Position numbers and translations under genes: made by a program. A stretch of DNA of 55,727 nt from NCBI GenBank assembly GCA_014621425.1, contig JAANBB010000269.1, positions 1 to 55,727 on the forward strand. The letters are read 5' to 3'. The notes beneath the pieces were generated by a model. That model searched no databases. It was not told the origin of the DNA and saw nothing but the letters and a program-made list of their open reading frames with translations. Shown here in pieces: positions 25,510 to 38,596 of the stretch (the first letter of the stretch is position 1; each line of letters begins with the position of its first letter). Source of the DNA: Cylindrodendrum hubeiense (Eukaryota; Ascomycota; Sordariomycetes; Hypocreales; Nectriaceae).

Positions 25510-27847
25510 ATGAGCCGTTCTTCGACTAATGGCCGCCCCGGCCGCCCCGGGCGCTCAGACACCTCGGCCGCGACAACAGGCGCTTCGCTTTCCGAACCGA
25601 GCAACCTCGCCGGACCGGTATCGGTTCCGGTGCCGACGCATCGCCGGAGGGCCCGCGGGAACGATGATGGCGACGCTGAAATCGATGCCGCCGAGTTTGA
25701 GGCGGTTTCTAGGTCGTTGACGACCGGCGGCCTTTTTTTGCAGCCCGAATCGTTTGAGAACTCGATGTTGCGCGCCCCCGTGTTTAACCCTAACCCTCGA
25801 AGAGACGAGGAAGACGCCTTTGACGACGACGAGGAAGACGAAGACAGCTCGCTCGACGATGACTGCGGCCCCGACGAGGAATCTCCGCTGCTGCATCGCT
25901 CGCGTGCTCCGTCCAAGGCGCGATCCGAGGCCTCGGCGGCGACCATCGTGGGAACGCCGTACCTCAACAACACGTCGGTGACGCGGTTCTGGTTCATCTT
26001 CTCGCAGATCCTGATGGCCTACTTCATCTCCGTCTTTGACGGCACCATCATGGCCTCGTCGCACCCCGTCATCACGTCCTACTTCCACGCCTCCAACTCG
26101 GCCTCGTGGCTCTCCACTGCCTTTCTCCTCACCTCGACGGCGTTCCAGCCGCTTCTGGGGCGCCTGTCCGACTCTATCGGCCGCAAGCCGCTCTTTGTCG
26201 GCTGCCTTGGCATCTTCGCTCTCGCAACGAGCTGGTGCGGTCTGGCCGGCAGCATCGAGAGCTTCATCCTCGCCCGGGCCGCCTGCGGTCTTGGCGCCGG
26301 CGGTATCATGACCCTGGGCAGCATAATCATCAGCGATCTCGTCCCCATTGAGTGAGTCACCTGCTCCCCCACTCCCCCCCCTATCCCCCCCCCTGCTTCC
26401 TGTGTCGCGCATGCGACTTGCTTGCGTCTGCATGGCACCCCCACTCTCGTCCGGGGTGAGACGCCGGGCCCCGGGAAGTAAGACACGCAGCGAGTGGCTA
26501 ACCCGGGCGGCTATCTAGGGATCGCGGCACGTATCAATCCCTCATGAACGCCAACTACGGCGTCGGCTCGGCCCTCGGCGCCGCGACCGGCGGCGCCATG
26601 GCCGACTACTTTGGCTGGCGCTGGGAGTTTGGCGTCCAGGTGCCGCCGCTGCTACTGTGCATGGTCATCTCTGCCGTGGCCATTCCGGACGGCCTGGGCA
26701 TCCAGGGCGAGCGCAAGAGCGTGTGGCAGGCGCTCAGGGAGTTCGACGCCAAGGGCTCGTTGCTGCTGACCACTTCAATCACGTTTGGGATTCTGGGTTT
26801 GGTAAGTCGAGTTGCGAATCCTTCATTGATATATACGTATATGTATATATATCATAACTCGCCCGTCCGTGCTAACCATGTCGCATAGAATCTCGGAGGC
26901 AACGTCCTGCCATGTAAGTCGCCGCAACTCCCCGCCGCGATTCTTCCAATGTTCGAAACTGACACTTCGCAGGGTCGCATCCGTTCGTCATTGCTTCACT
27001 CGTCATCTTTGCTGTCGTGTTCCCGCTCTTCATCTGGGTCGAGTCATGGGTGCACAAACCCATCATGCCGCTCCACCTGATCCGCCATAGCCCCCGTGCC
27101 AACCTCATCTTCAGCAACTTCATTGCATCGTTACTGGGCAACTCGATCCTCTTCAACATGTGAGTAATGCCATTACGTGTGCTGATTCCACAGCGGCTAA
27201 TAAATACCAGCCCGTTGTACTTCCAGGCCGTTCTCCTCACCTCCGCCACGGCGTCTGGCCTCCGCCTCGTTATCCCTACCATCGCCTCCTCCCTCACGGG
27301 CACCTCCGTTGGCTTCCTTGTGACTTACACGCGCCACCTCAAATGGCCCGTCCTGACCGGCTCCATCTTCCTTCTCATCGGCACCATCGGCCTCGCTTGT
27401 CTGCACCGTGACCTGCCGCAGCACATGTACCTGCTCATCCTGCTCCCGTCGTCCATCGGCCAGGGCTTCCAGTTCCCCGGCACCTTCATGGCCATCCTCG
27501 CCGCGTCCCCGCAGAACGAGCAGGCCGTCGTCACCAGCACCCTCATGCTGTGGCGCAGCCTAGGCCAGGTCCTGGGCATCGCCAGCAGCAGTCTCGTGCT
27601 GCAGAACGCCCTGCTGCACTACTTGAACAAGTTCGTTCAGGGCGACGAGCGCGACGAGATCATCCGCCGAGTGCGCAGCTCCGTTGAGGAAGTCCTCAAG
27701 CTGGAGCCCCCTTACCAGGAGCAGGTGGTCATAAGCTACGAGGCCGCGCTGCGATTGACCTACATCACTTGTATCGTGTTTGCCTTCATCTCGGTGTTCC
27801 TTGTCCTGCCCATAAGGCTGCCCCGTCTCGGTATTAGGAAGAGATAA
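25510..27847 (+). CDS. MFS transporter, vacuolar basic amino acid (Vba/Fnx)-like
   Basis: Major facilitator superfamily carrier. Exons 25510-26351, 26519-26801, 26889-26913 (25 nt), 26973-27159 and 27211-27847; 657 aa. A roughly 155-residue hydrophilic N-terminus is rich in Asp/Glu and ends in an acidic dileucine signal EESPLL (123-128), as in vacuolar carriers. About 14 hydrophobic segments follow. Recognisable motifs are FSQILMAYFISVFDGTIMAS in the first helix, motif A GRLSDSIGRKP after helix 2, and GLGAGGIMTLGSIIISDLV with the later RGTYQS turn, matching the DHA2/Vba group that exports or stores basic amino acids and drugs. The second intron (26802-26888) contains an AT/GT-alternating run (about 26829-26852). 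Substrate is not predictable from sequence alone. Confidence 0.9.
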
Positions 27848-28033
27848 ATGTGCAACGCCTCCAGTATCAAAAGCAGCTATAATGAAGGTATGTGTAGAAA
27901 AAGTAATGGCTAGGGAATAAACATAGAATGACAGGAGCTGGCCACGGTAGTCTGGATAGTTAGGATCAATTTATATCAAGTAACCCCCCACGCTTTGTTG
28001 GCGCCTAATTAATCGTACATCCATTTTGTCCCT

Positions 28034-30445
28034 TTAATGAAACCCATTCACGCCGTCCGCCATCAGAGCATCCAGCTCCTCCCTGGCCGTCCTGTATTCC
28101 TCCTGCGCCTCTCTCTCTCGTCGGTTGACGAAGCCCACCTCCTCTCGCAGAGCGGACAGGCGTCGGCCGATGGCAACGTCTTCCGAAATGGCCAGCGTCT
28201 TGAACGCACTCAGTGCCACGCGGGCCTTTTCCAGGGCTTCAGAGGCGTCGCCGACCTTGTCCTTGAGCATCTTCTGTCGCTTTTGGTAACCGCCTAGGTG
28301 TAGAGAGAGCTTCTTCTCGAGCTTGGCTCCTTGTTCGGCAGAGGCCATAATTGAATCTTGAACAGACTACTCAATAGTTAGTATAGTTAAAAAAGAAATG
28401 TGACGTTTCGACGCGTTTGAAGAAAGACTTACATCAAAAGCAGCCTTCATGGCTACAGCCTCCTCTTCCTCGTCGTCATTATAGCAGCCTAGGCCGAGGA
28501 GCAGTGAGCTACTCGCGCGGGCCTCAAATGAGGATTGGATATTCTCCAGGCTAGGCAGGGGCTTCGTTTCCGATAGAATCAGAAGACGAGCCTCCGCGAG
28601 GGAATCATCGTCGAGCTGGGGCATGGCCTTAGGCGCGCCCTTGACTTGCGCACCGGGCAGAGGGTACTTCATGGCGTCGTTGGCCATGAGGGCCGCAGAC
28701 TCCCTGGCAATGAGGGCTTCGGCGGCATCGGTCAACTTGCTCGCCTTCTTTAATAGCTCGGCTAGGTCGACAACAACTGGTCGTGGAAGATTGCGCTGCA
28801 TCACTTGAGTTCGCCGTCGGAACTCAAGCGCCTCTTCCGCTTCCCGTATGGCACGCTCTCGGCGATCACGCTCCTCGGCATCCTCCTCGACTGCATCCTC
28901 GAGCTCCATGGCCTCCCTCTGCTCATCCGGAATATCAAACTCCCAATCCGTATCTTTGGGTTTGGGAAGCGAAGATAGACCAGATCGCAGTTGGTTTCGC
29001 ACTGCAAGATCTCGCATTCTAATATCTCGGGGGGTGGCCGAAACCATTGACATGCCGTCATCCTGGTTCAGCGCAAAGGTATCTCTGGGAGTCCGCATCG
29101 GGGTTTGTCCGGGCTTGCCTGGCGTTGCGCCAACACCGTTGGCTCCTCTGATGGGAGTAGCCATGGGGTTGGGTGTTGCCATGGTCTGCTTCCGGGGAGC
29201 GATGCCATCGAAGCCTGTCGAGGCAGTTCCCTGGTGAAGAGGAGTATTCTCACCTCCCAGCAAGGCTGACTGAGTATCGTTGAGTGCTCGGATGTTGCGA
29301 ATCTCGTTGGCGATGTGGTCGTCTTGTTCGGGGGCTTTCGGTGTTCGGATGGGAGCGTTCGAGTTGAGGGTCGAGTATGTGCTGACGAGACCCCGGGTGG
29401 CATCGTTTTCGCTTTCTCTGGCTCGAATGTTGGCGGCCTCGCCCATCTTACCCATCTTGACGATGTCCTCCAGCTCTCCCTCGCTGACCTGGGGTGCTGG
29501 CAGGACTAAGCCGCGTCGTTTGCTGCTCTGTTCCGCTTCTCGGATCTTCTGCAACTGGCCAGCCTTCAGCGCAGCCTTGTGTGATTCTGACGCGCCGCCG
29601 TCCTTGTCATTCTTTCTTCGCTTTCGGTTGTTCTCCTCGTCCTCATCGCCCTTGCGCTTGTTGGCGGCGAGCTGCTGCTTGCGGGGATCGAAAGCTTCGC
29701 GCTGGCGCTCGTTCGTTACCAGCTCCTCTGAAGTGTCGTAGAATCCAGTCAAGGCCTTCTTCTCGAAAGGAATGTCCGCGTTGTAGTCCATCTCGCCCTT
29801 CTTCCGCGTCGTGACCTTGACATTAATGCCAGCGGTCTTGAGCTCTCTCCGCTTCTGCAGAGCTGCTAGACGGCGCGACTCTTCCTGCTGGCGCTCTCGC
29901 GCCTTTCGCTTCGCCTTCTTTCCCTGGGTGTTCGCCAAACGGGCACGAGCCTCGCTCAGCATCTCCTTTTCGTCTTCATCGAGATCGATCGTGTCGGGTC
30001 GCGCGGGCTTGGTCTCGGGATCGGGATCGAGCTCGCCGGGGCGTAGCCTCCTCACATCGTCAGCACTGGGTGCCTGGGTCTCTCCGCCATCGGGACCGGC
30101 GAGGCCAAGGTCAGAGGACTCTCGCGACTCAGCCTCGTCGAGGAGCTTCTGGTATCGCTCGAGGCACTGGTTCGCGGTTCGGCCGACAATGGGAGCGATA
30201 GTGCGCCACTGGGTGGGCATAATCTTGGCGAGGTGCAGGAGCTTCTCATCTTCGTCCTTGCTCCATTCGATCTTTTTGATGCTGGGGTCGAGCCATTCGT
30301 TCCATCGCGCCTTGCACTGCTTAGGGGTCTTGCGAGCAAGCAGCGACGAGACGCGCGCCCATTGGTTAAGGCCATACTTGGAGACGGAGGCCTTGAGGAT
30401 TTCATCCTCGATGTTGGTCCAGACTCCTCCCTTGACGACGGGCAT
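28034..30445 (-). CDS. cef1: Pre-mRNA splicing factor Cef1/Cdc5
   Basis: Core component of the NineTeen Complex (Prp19 complex) that stabilises the active spliceosome. Two minus-strand exons: 28433-30445 and 28034-28366, with a 66-nt GT-AG intron (branch ACTAAC); 781 aa. Two SANT/Myb repeats occupy residues 1-108 ([24 protein letters not shown], then [31 protein letters not shown]). A long Lys/Arg/Glu-rich helical region follows with the NANG-type [31 protein letters not shown] block (here cited by its start IDLDEDE and end KRKAR). A Thr-Pro-rich central segment holds repeated TP motifs (candidate kinase sites). The C-terminal half is predicted coiled coil. The second exon is required for the conserved end. 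It is divergent from the MFS gene at 32070. Confidence 0.96.
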
Positions 30446-32069
30446 CGTGATGGTGGCTTCGGGGTCGCGCTGTCGGGGCGTTGGATGCGATCGAGCCTTT
30501 CCTAGGCTTCACGACACGCCTTCCTGAAAATATGCAAGGGCCTGCAGGCGTCACGAAGAGCTTGAGGCAGAGGATGCTGAGTCATGTTTTGGTAGCTGTT
30601 GATTGGCCGGGTGGTGTGCTGGCACGCGACGACCGAGCCTTGCCGAATAGGGAAACTAGGTTGAGATCCACCCTCTAATCTCGGGCTCTACTAACCTATG
30701 TAACTTGGCGACCAGCAGCACAAGTGGCGACAGGGCATCATCGACTGTTGGATGTCTCATTCTCTCTCTCGCTCCCTTTGTTCAAGTTGAAGTACGGGTA
30801 TGAGAGCTTAGGGCTCAACTGGCTTTCTTTTTCTTCTTCCTTTTCTTTTCAGAACATCTCGTTATCTTCTGGAGTCATCTATGGCCATGTCAGCATGCGC
30901 CTGCGTCGTGGCTTGTCTCAGCGCCTCCAGCCAGACACGTAGAGTACCTATCTAGTGGCAGGTCAAAGCTGATGGCAGCATATCCATTGGGCTGAGGGAA
31001 GCCTCGTCATATCTGACTATGAAGTATGTCAAACATGGGGAAATGCAACATTATGACGAGCCCGCGACGACTGATGGCGGCAACCAACTGGCAGAACCGG
31101 CGCCGTTGCTCGGCAGTTGCACAAAGGACGGGAGGCGGGCGGCTTGACCAAGGTTCCGAACACCGACAGTTGGAGCGCGGAAGCATCCAACCAGTGAGTT
31201 GCTTTTCCCGGACGTCTTTGGGTGCCGGAATATCTCGAGCTGGCAACGGGCCTTATCAGTGAATCTGCGTGCGGAGCATGTACCTAGAGTGTTAGCGGTA
31301 TGATAATCGGCGACCTGCTACCGGCGGCGCAGTTGAGCGCGTCATCCATCTCTTCGCTGGCAAACGGCCTCACATCCCGGTTGGCTGTGGCGCTGGCGCA
31401 ACTGCTTATTCGGGCCGGGGGGGGATGCTTGGGTCCGGCGCGGAATGTGACAGAGAGTCTGTCTCTGCTGCGGGCAGAGGTGAATTACTGGCTGACCCGT
31501 AATGGCGGATCCCTGTATCGTGGCCGTCGTCGCTGATGCTTGCACCGATTACTTGTACAGATTCATTGTACAGCCCAGTGTTGTTGGCATTCGGGCCCGC
31601 CCGCCCACTCCCGGAGTCCGACTGGGCCAAGTCCGACTCGTGAAGTCCGCACCCAGCGCCCTTGTCTTGGCTCAGTCTGGGTAGCTCGACTCCACCTCCA
31701 TACCAGAACTCCGTCGTATCTTGGGGTCGGCTTCCGCGCCCTGGGCTCCATTATTAATCCATATCCTCCCTACTCACCCATTCCGTGTTTCGCATCTTCG
31801 GTCCCGAGCTGACATCCCGCATTTCCTGAGATATGGCTGCCCAAGTCCCTCGTCGTTGATTCTCCCAGATCCTGATCGCAACTCGTCCAAGCTATTCCGA
31901 GTGCCATGCAATAGCTTCCAACCTATCCGATATCGCCCTCCGACGGCCGAACCGCCGCGCGATTCCATCATCACACGCCTAATCGCATTCGCTGATCGAG
32001 AGACGCCTCTTCCATCTCTTCCCATCTCGCCTACCTGCGTGCACACATTGGGCGCGCATTCCCTTCGCC
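30446..32069. promoter_or_regulatory. Divergent promoter region (Cef1 / MFS genes)
   Basis: 1.6 kb between divergent start codons. No domain-bearing frame. From about 31690 to 32069 the plus strand is C/T-rich, consistent with the leader of the 32070 gene. The 30446-30700 part abuts the Cef1 start. Confidence 0.4.
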
Positions 32070-34014
32070 ATGGCGAGAGCGAACCGAGCTGGCGGCAACG
32101 CGACAGCTGCAGCGACATCAACGGCGATTGCGAGATCTAACCCCGCCACTGACGACACCGAGACGACCCGCTTGCTGGGCAATGGCGACACCAGCGCTCA
32201 AGCCGAGGATGGTGCAGATGCCCCCGAGGGCGGTTGGGATGGTTATAAAGACTTTGAGGGATTGCCGTGGTGGCGCCGACCTTCGGTGTGCTCACCCGCC
32301 GCCAAAACACTATGCGCATCTTAGTTCTGACCGTATAATAGGTCTACTGGCTGCTCGGCCCCTTTGCCATCTTCACTCTTGCCTTCGGAGGCGTGCTGGT
32401 GCCGAGGCTTAATCTGTAAGGACTTCCAATCACCGGTCCCTCCGGGGCACCATACTATGCGCGTCGCTTACCATGGGCCCGAAATAGGATTCTCGATCTC
32501 ATCTGTCAACAATACTTTGCCGACAAGAAACTCCACAACCCGGATATCTTCTTTGACCCCGTGCTGCTGGGAAGTGATAACCCCCAATGCACCATTCCCG
32601 AGGTTCAGAGGCATGTGGCTGCTTTTATGCTTGCCATGTCCCTGATAACCGGGATTCTAAGCGCCATTGTCGCACCGCGCATAGGTGGGCTGTCTGACAG
32701 GTACGGCCGAACGCGCCTCATGGCGCTATCATCGGTAGGCGGTGTACTTGCTGAGCTCATCACTGTCGTGGCTGTCCAGTTTCCAAATGTCGTCGACTAC
32801 CGATGGTTGCTCCTCGGCAGCGTTTTCGACGGCATGACAGGCTCCTTCACAGCAGGAAGTATCATGAGTCAATCATATACCAGCGACTGCACGCCACCCT
32901 CGAAGCGAGCAGTGTATATGGGCTACATGCACGCATGTTTATTCTCCGGCTTGGCGGTTGGTCCTATTCTGGCTGGATACTTCGCCAAGTGGACAGGCAA
33001 CCTCGTTTCCATCTTCTACGTCGTCATAGTATTCCACATTTGCTTCATCCTGGTTGTTGGATTCGTCATCCCCGAATCGCTCTCCAAGCAGAAGCAACTA
33101 ATAGCACGGGAGAAGTGGGCAAAAGAGCAAGAGATACGAGCTCAGTCGGGAACCACATCTTGGCTGACCACCATCCGGACTATCAACCCCTTCGAGCCCC
33201 TGAAGATCCTATGGCCTAAGGGCCCAGGCACTTCTCCCGCACTCCGCCGGAACCTGGTGGCCATGGCTCTCAATGATACCATCATCTTGGGATCATCCAT
33301 GGCTATAGGCGCCGTTCTCATCCTCTACAGCGGTCGTACGTTTCACTGGGGCAATTTCGAGGCCTCAAAGTTTGTATCTGCTTTGTCCTCTGTCCGAGTG
33401 GTGATGCTTTTGATTGTTTTCCCTATTATCAATTACCTTGGGCGCACACTTCCGGCCGCACGCCGGAGGAGGGCCGGTGTAACATTGTCAGAAAAGCACA
33501 CGGGAGCTGACCACCTCGACGTATGGGTTCTGCGAGTTGCTCTAACAACAGACGTCTTGGGAGCTATTGGATACACACTGGCACGGTCGGACGGGGTCTT
33601 CTTTGCATGTGGTATGGTGACAGCCTTTGGAGGGCTCGGCAGTGCCACCAGCCAGGCCATCATAACCAAGCATGTGCCAGCACACCGTGTTGGCCAGCTT
33701 CTTGGCGCCATTGGCATGCTTCACGCCTTGGCTAGGGTGCTTGGCCCCATTCTGTTCAACGGATTATACGCTGTGACCGTCGCAGTCTTCCCCCAGGCCA
33801 TATTCGTGCTATTGGCAGTCACTTTTGGTGTCGCCCTAGCAGCGAGCTTCGTACTGAAGCCTCATGGTAAGCCATCTGCTGCTGTCAAGCCTGCTTATCA
33901 ATATGCTAACCCCACTCTGTAGTTTATTGGGAAGAGGAGTCGGAGCCGGAGCGAGAGCCACTGAACCCTACACTGATTCCCACCGATGATGAAGAGCAGA
34001 TCCGCTTTTTGTAA
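32070..34014 (+). CDS. MFS transporter (TetA/SLC46-like)
   Basis: Exons 32070-32285, 32342-32415, 32488-33866 and 33923-34014; 586 aa. The hydrophilic N-terminus has an acidic dileucine ETTRLL (31-36). Twelve hydrophobic segments follow; the first begins YWLLGPFAIFTLAFGGVLVP. The loop between helices 2 and 3 carries GGLSDRYGRTRLMAL (MFS motif A). The central loop holds ESLSKQKQ and IRTINPFEPLKIL. The last exon adds an acidic C-terminal tail (EEESEPEREP to EEQIRFL). If the last intron were retained, the frame would end in a different short tail. The pattern recalls the proton-coupled folate transporter (SLC46) and tetracycline-exporter branches, but no substrate can be assigned. Confidence 0.88.
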
Positions 34015-34493
34015 ATAGTTGCGGTTTAGATGTACCTATAGAAGAGATTCTATATTGCGGGAAATTACTATCGGAGTTCACGGCTGAAAGACGTGGGTGG
34101 GTTAGGCACGGGAATGGATATACAGGAGGGCTTGGTGCACATTTTCTTTGTAAATTTTAGCGGCACGGGGTATTTTGATTATATATAATTGAACCTTACA
34201 TGGACCTCATCATAAGTAAGATTGTTCAGTCACATAAAAAATGCGCAAGCCATGCTCCATGTGCAATCAGATCATGCCGTTGCGACGGAAGCTCACCATC
34301 TCGTTCAGGTGGGGCCGTAGATGGGCCGGGTGTGCGCGACACACAAATGACATCAGCCTCACCTGGACACACTCTGCTCCATCATAACCACTCAAGCTGC
34401 GTCAACACCTCACGAACTCTCATCTGGTTGAACCCGCGAGGCCACAACGAGAGACTTGACGGTTTGAGAAGTTACTGGCATCGCCATTGGAGC
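34015..34493. other. Intergenic region
   Basis: 3' flank of the MFS gene and promoter of the FHIT-like gene. AT-rich near 34140-34200. Nothing gene-like is seen. Confidence 0.35.
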
Positions 34494-35286
34494 ATGTTTG
34501 CGTCGAGGGTGTGGGCAGCGACAACATCTTTCGCAACTGGTCTCAGCGCGAGAGGCATCATGACTTCCACAAGCACGGGCGGGAAGACCATTAAGTTTGG
34601 GCCGTTTGAGGTGACGAAACAGGTGAGCAGCTGAATCTACATCGGTGGATTCAAGACAGTCTACTTGATTGTAGTCATGAGCTGTGGTGACTGTGCGCGA
34701 CGCGTCCTTGGATACCTCTCATCTCCATATCTCTCTGATCACCACCGCCTTTGCAGTCATATCGCTTACACACGTTCAGGTTTTCCTCACAACCCCGCAC
34801 TCCTTTGCCCTCGTCAACCTCAAGCCTCTCATCCCCGGCCACATCCTCGTCTGCCCACAGGCCCCGCATCGGCGCCTCACCGACATGAGCGCCGAGGAGA
34901 CGGCGGATCTCTTCACGACGGTGCAGCTGATGCAGCGGCTCCTCGCACGTGCCTACTTCCCCCACCCCGAGCCGGACGCCGGCAGCTTCTCCGTGGCGGT
35001 ACAGGACGGCGCGGCGGCGGGCCAGACGGTGCCGCACGTGCACGTGCACGTCATCCCGCGGCAGGACGGCGACCTCGGGACGCCGGACGCCGTGTACGTC
35101 AAGATGGCAGGCGAGGAGGGTAACGTGGGCGGCGCGCTGTGGGATCAAGAGGTGCGGCGGCGGCCTGTGCCAGGAGGCGGGATGCCGAGGGTGGATGATG
35201 AGGATAGACGCCCGAGGAGTGAGGAGGAGATGGTGGAGGAGAAGGAGAGGTACAAGGCGCTGCTGAAGGAGATGGGGGTTGAGTGA
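34494..35286 (+). CDS. hnt2: FHIT-type bis(5'-adenosyl)-triphosphatase (HIT family)
   Basis: Hydrolyses Ap3A and related dinucleoside polyphosphates to AMP plus ADP. Exons 34494 (or 34560)-34622 and 34780-35286; 189 aa from the inner ATG at 34560, 211 aa from the outer ATG at 34494. The FHIT order is clear: KFGPFEVTKQ, then VFLTTPHSFALVNLKPLIPGH (first part cited), PHRRLTDMS, and the histidine triad H107-V-H109-V-H111 in QTVPHVHVHVIPR (numbering from 34560), with Q103 just upstream. H109 is the expected nucleophile. The outer start adds 22 residues lacking acidic residues and rich in Ala, Ser, Thr and Arg, a plausible mitochondrial presequence. The C-terminal 50 residues are charged and low-complexity. 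It is the second HIT hydrolase in the window after dcs1. Confidence 0.92.
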
Positions 35287-38200
35287 GTGTCTAGGGTGGA
35301 TGGGAGTGTGCCGGCGGGGTGTTACACTCAGATAATTGCGTGATGAGCTAAGAGTTCCAGTGCGAGCCATCAACATGGTCAGGCCCAGTAGGGAAGCCTT
35401 GGCCTAACAATTGAACCAAGGTTTTCAAGCCGAACAAGGTTCAGCTAAGTGCATAGCTTGTATCTCAGCTTGCAGCTCAATCATTGATTTACGCGTCATT
35501 CACTATCTCTACGTAGAACATGCAATCAGAGATGTCGGCTCGATAAGCATTGGGAACACATGTCAAATGTCGAGCCCCAAAGACATATCGGCAAGGAACA
35601 AGGCGAGGGACCCGAATGCCACCTCGAGGATTGTCTGGGCTTGAAGGCGTCCCTCGGATAGGTTATCTACTGGGGCCAAGCAATCGGATCTACTGATTGT
35701 GGGTTGATTCCACAAGTGCATATGCAAATTGGACATGAGTTGGGTTACAGTTGGTCTACAACGAGGTACTAGTTTATTGCATATCAATACAGCCGCTTCC
35801 ACCGGCATGCCTACAATGGAAAAGAGTTCATGCGATATGCCAATTACTCCGTTGAACATCTTGCCATGGTATGGTGCATTCAAAGTGCAATTGATGAAAC
35901 TGCGTCGCTTGAGTCTATAGTCTCGTAAGCTAAGCAATAGCATAATTTGGTTGAGAACTGGTCAACCATTCTCGGGATCTAAGCCGGAGAGGCAAAGTCA
36001 TGCTGGAACGAGCGGGCGAAATTGGCCACCGCGATAAAGCAGTGCTGTCTGCCGACAGAATGTCAGACCCAATGGAAAAGGGTACCGAAATCAACAGGGA
36101 ACAAGCTAGGTAGCTCGGGGAGATCGGGGAGTTTCCAAGCGCGGAACTCGCCCAGCATCGCTAGGAGCCTATGGAATGTTGATGACAGGGCAGTCAGCGT
36201 CCCATCGGAAGGGGGCTAGCATGAGCCTTGAGTGGCTCGCATATGGAAACAGAAATGTCGTGATCAGTGCATCTCAACATGCTGCGTCTCGGATCGCCCA
36301 TTGTGGCCAGCTGTAATGCGGAGCTGGTGGTTGTTGGAAGTGGTGACGACGCAGATGGAAGAAAAAAATGGACAGCGCGAGCAGGCTGAAGCCCCATGTA
36401 ACCCTTCCAAGTATCTGGATTCCGAAGCGAGATTGGTAAAAACTGAGCCAACGGCTGTTACCCCACGAATCACGAGTGATTTGTCGCCGTGTTCAAGGCA
36501 GAGCATCCCGGGGGTTAAATGGCCCGCCCGGTAGCGTATGCGCCATCGTTAGAGGTATGTAGATAAAGGGATACAAGGGGCTGTTGCGGTGAGCGGAGTT
36601 GGCCACCCGGGCCGTAGCTTGCGAGCGCGAGTCGAGTGTCACTCTACGGAGCAACGCCGGTCGTCCAATGTGCTGGTGGTGCCAAAAGGGAAAGGTAGAC
36701 AGCAATCCCAGGATAGCATCAGGGATCCGCGTGTTTATATCATTTTTGGCTTGTTTACCGTCTGTCACGAGCCAAATTTTGAACCCGGCTGGAACCGGCT
36801 CAGCATGAGAAAGAAGCAGAACTAAATGCGACGGTCCTACTCTACTCTATGTCCAGCCGCGCTGATGGTGTGTCGTTGAATGACCCCGCAACGTGTGGCT
36901 GATCCCGGTCAACTCCAATGCGGGAGCTAGTGCAACCCCCGGTTAACGGACTTCGGTAAATGCATGACGATGGGGGCGAGATGAGCGGACAGTGGGCCGG
37001 GCATTCGGAGGCCCAAAGACATCTCAGCCCAGAGGAGGGCGGTAACCCCCCAGATGCCCGCTGTGTCACCGGAGGTCTGCCTGTCAGCGGTGGCGATTTG
37101 ATTCTGAACCCGGAAGCGAGGAGAAAACGAGTCCTGCTTGGCGAGGAACTTCATGGGCCCTGATACAGTTACCATGAAACCACGAATGCAGCATGCAGGT
37201 CAATGGTCGGGTGGGTCACAGCTAAGCTGAGGCGAGCTGCGAGATAAGAGAATCATAGCATTTGTTTTGGTCCAGCGTTGTCGTTTCCATTCAATTCACC
37301 TGTCCAGAACAGGGGGTATGTAATTCAACCCGGGGCGTTTTTTCTGGTGAAAGGCGATTGGCAGTCGATCAAGGAACCGACCCTCAATGGCTTCTTGTTG
37401 TACGGGAGGGGAGTGGACAATGGGGCGAGAAGCGATGGGAGGGGGGAGAGAGGAGGGGAAAGAGAGCAAAGGAGGAATGCGGAAGTTGGTGGAGCGGGCC
37501 AACATGCGAGGTTGCGAACGATGCATATGCGCGGGCGCACAGACAGCCATCTAATGAGTCGCCAGCTAACGTCGCAACGGCGGCATCGTTCCCCAACCAG
37601 GTCTAGTTCATGTCATAAGGGTTCCGGTCTTCGGGCAGTGGCGTTGAAAACAGTAAAGGGCGTTGGGTGTTATGAATTGTGAGTGGCGGCATTGGGGGAC
37701 AAATGCCCCTGCTGGGTAACCACCCAAGCCATCCCAGCCTTCAAGACATGGCGTACCCAGCAAGCATCTGAGACAGAGCCGATTGCATATGATTCTGCCG
37801 AGCCGCATTCATATTTAGGGACTGATGATGACCGTCGATGTCTTGCTGAAGCGCTTTTCCGGTTAGATAGTGGGACGATATTAGATGACGTGCTTCTATC
37901 ATCATTGCTTATCGCGACTGGCAGATGCGATGGGATGCTCATGGGCCGGTCTGGGGCATGCGTGAAGTGCAGATTCAATCGGTCGGCCCTGTGCACAGCA
38001 TGAGGGCATTGGGCCCGGGGTGCAGCGAATGGACATGCCACCACCAGGCTTCTGTCAAAAGGGCCTTTCTAAGCTGGGCAGAGGCGGACAATCGTCGAGG
38101 TTAATGTTACGAGATGAATGCTGAAGATGAGAATGGATAAGGCGGGCAGCCCGTTGTCGGCTCGGGCTGCCTGCTAGCGCACAGGCCAAATATTATCCAG

Positions 38201-38572
38201 GGTGGCGGACTGTTAGCCGATGCCCCGCCAATCACATCCCGTTGCCTCATGTCGAGACTGGATACAAGCATATTCTAGCGCAGAGGCCCACTTCGAATCG
38301 ACATCCAGGTGCGCACAAGCCACACGAACACGAGCATTTTCACCCATGCCGGCCAATCACATTTCACCGTTTTCAACAGAGAAGCTGCATGCAGAATCCA
38401 GACCGGGACCATGCAAGTCTGGCGAGCCAGCTCGCTCTCAAAAGCCGGGACTAGGAGCCGCTTGGAATGCCTGTCTGCCTCCTACGAAGCGGCTAAGATC
38501 AAGGTATTGCGGAGTCTTGTGTTAAGGAGAACCCTGCCAGCCCTGCCAACCTCGCCCGACGAGAACCTCGCC

Positions 38573-38596
38573 CGACTGTCCGACTGTCCGACTGTC
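38573..38596. repeat. Tandem repeat CGACTGTC x3
   Basis: Three exact 8-bp copies followed by a degenerate fourth. Just upstream there is a direct repeat CCTCGCCCGAC (about 38550 and 38566), so the locus is locally duplicated. Confidence 0.8.

Noticed and set aside
25555..26433. 292-codon minus-strand frame opposite the first MFS exon
   Set aside because: Antisense shadow with Arg/Gly/Asp-rich low-complexity translation; the sense frame has MFS motifs.
26829..26852. AT/GT-alternating run considered as a microsatellite
   Set aside because: Short, imperfect, and inside an intron of the MFS gene; mentioned there only.
35563..35943. 126-codon minus-strand frame ending in a hydrophobic segment
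   Set aside because: The last 30 residues look vaguely like a membrane helix, but the start, context and homology are insufficient; could be a decayed gene.
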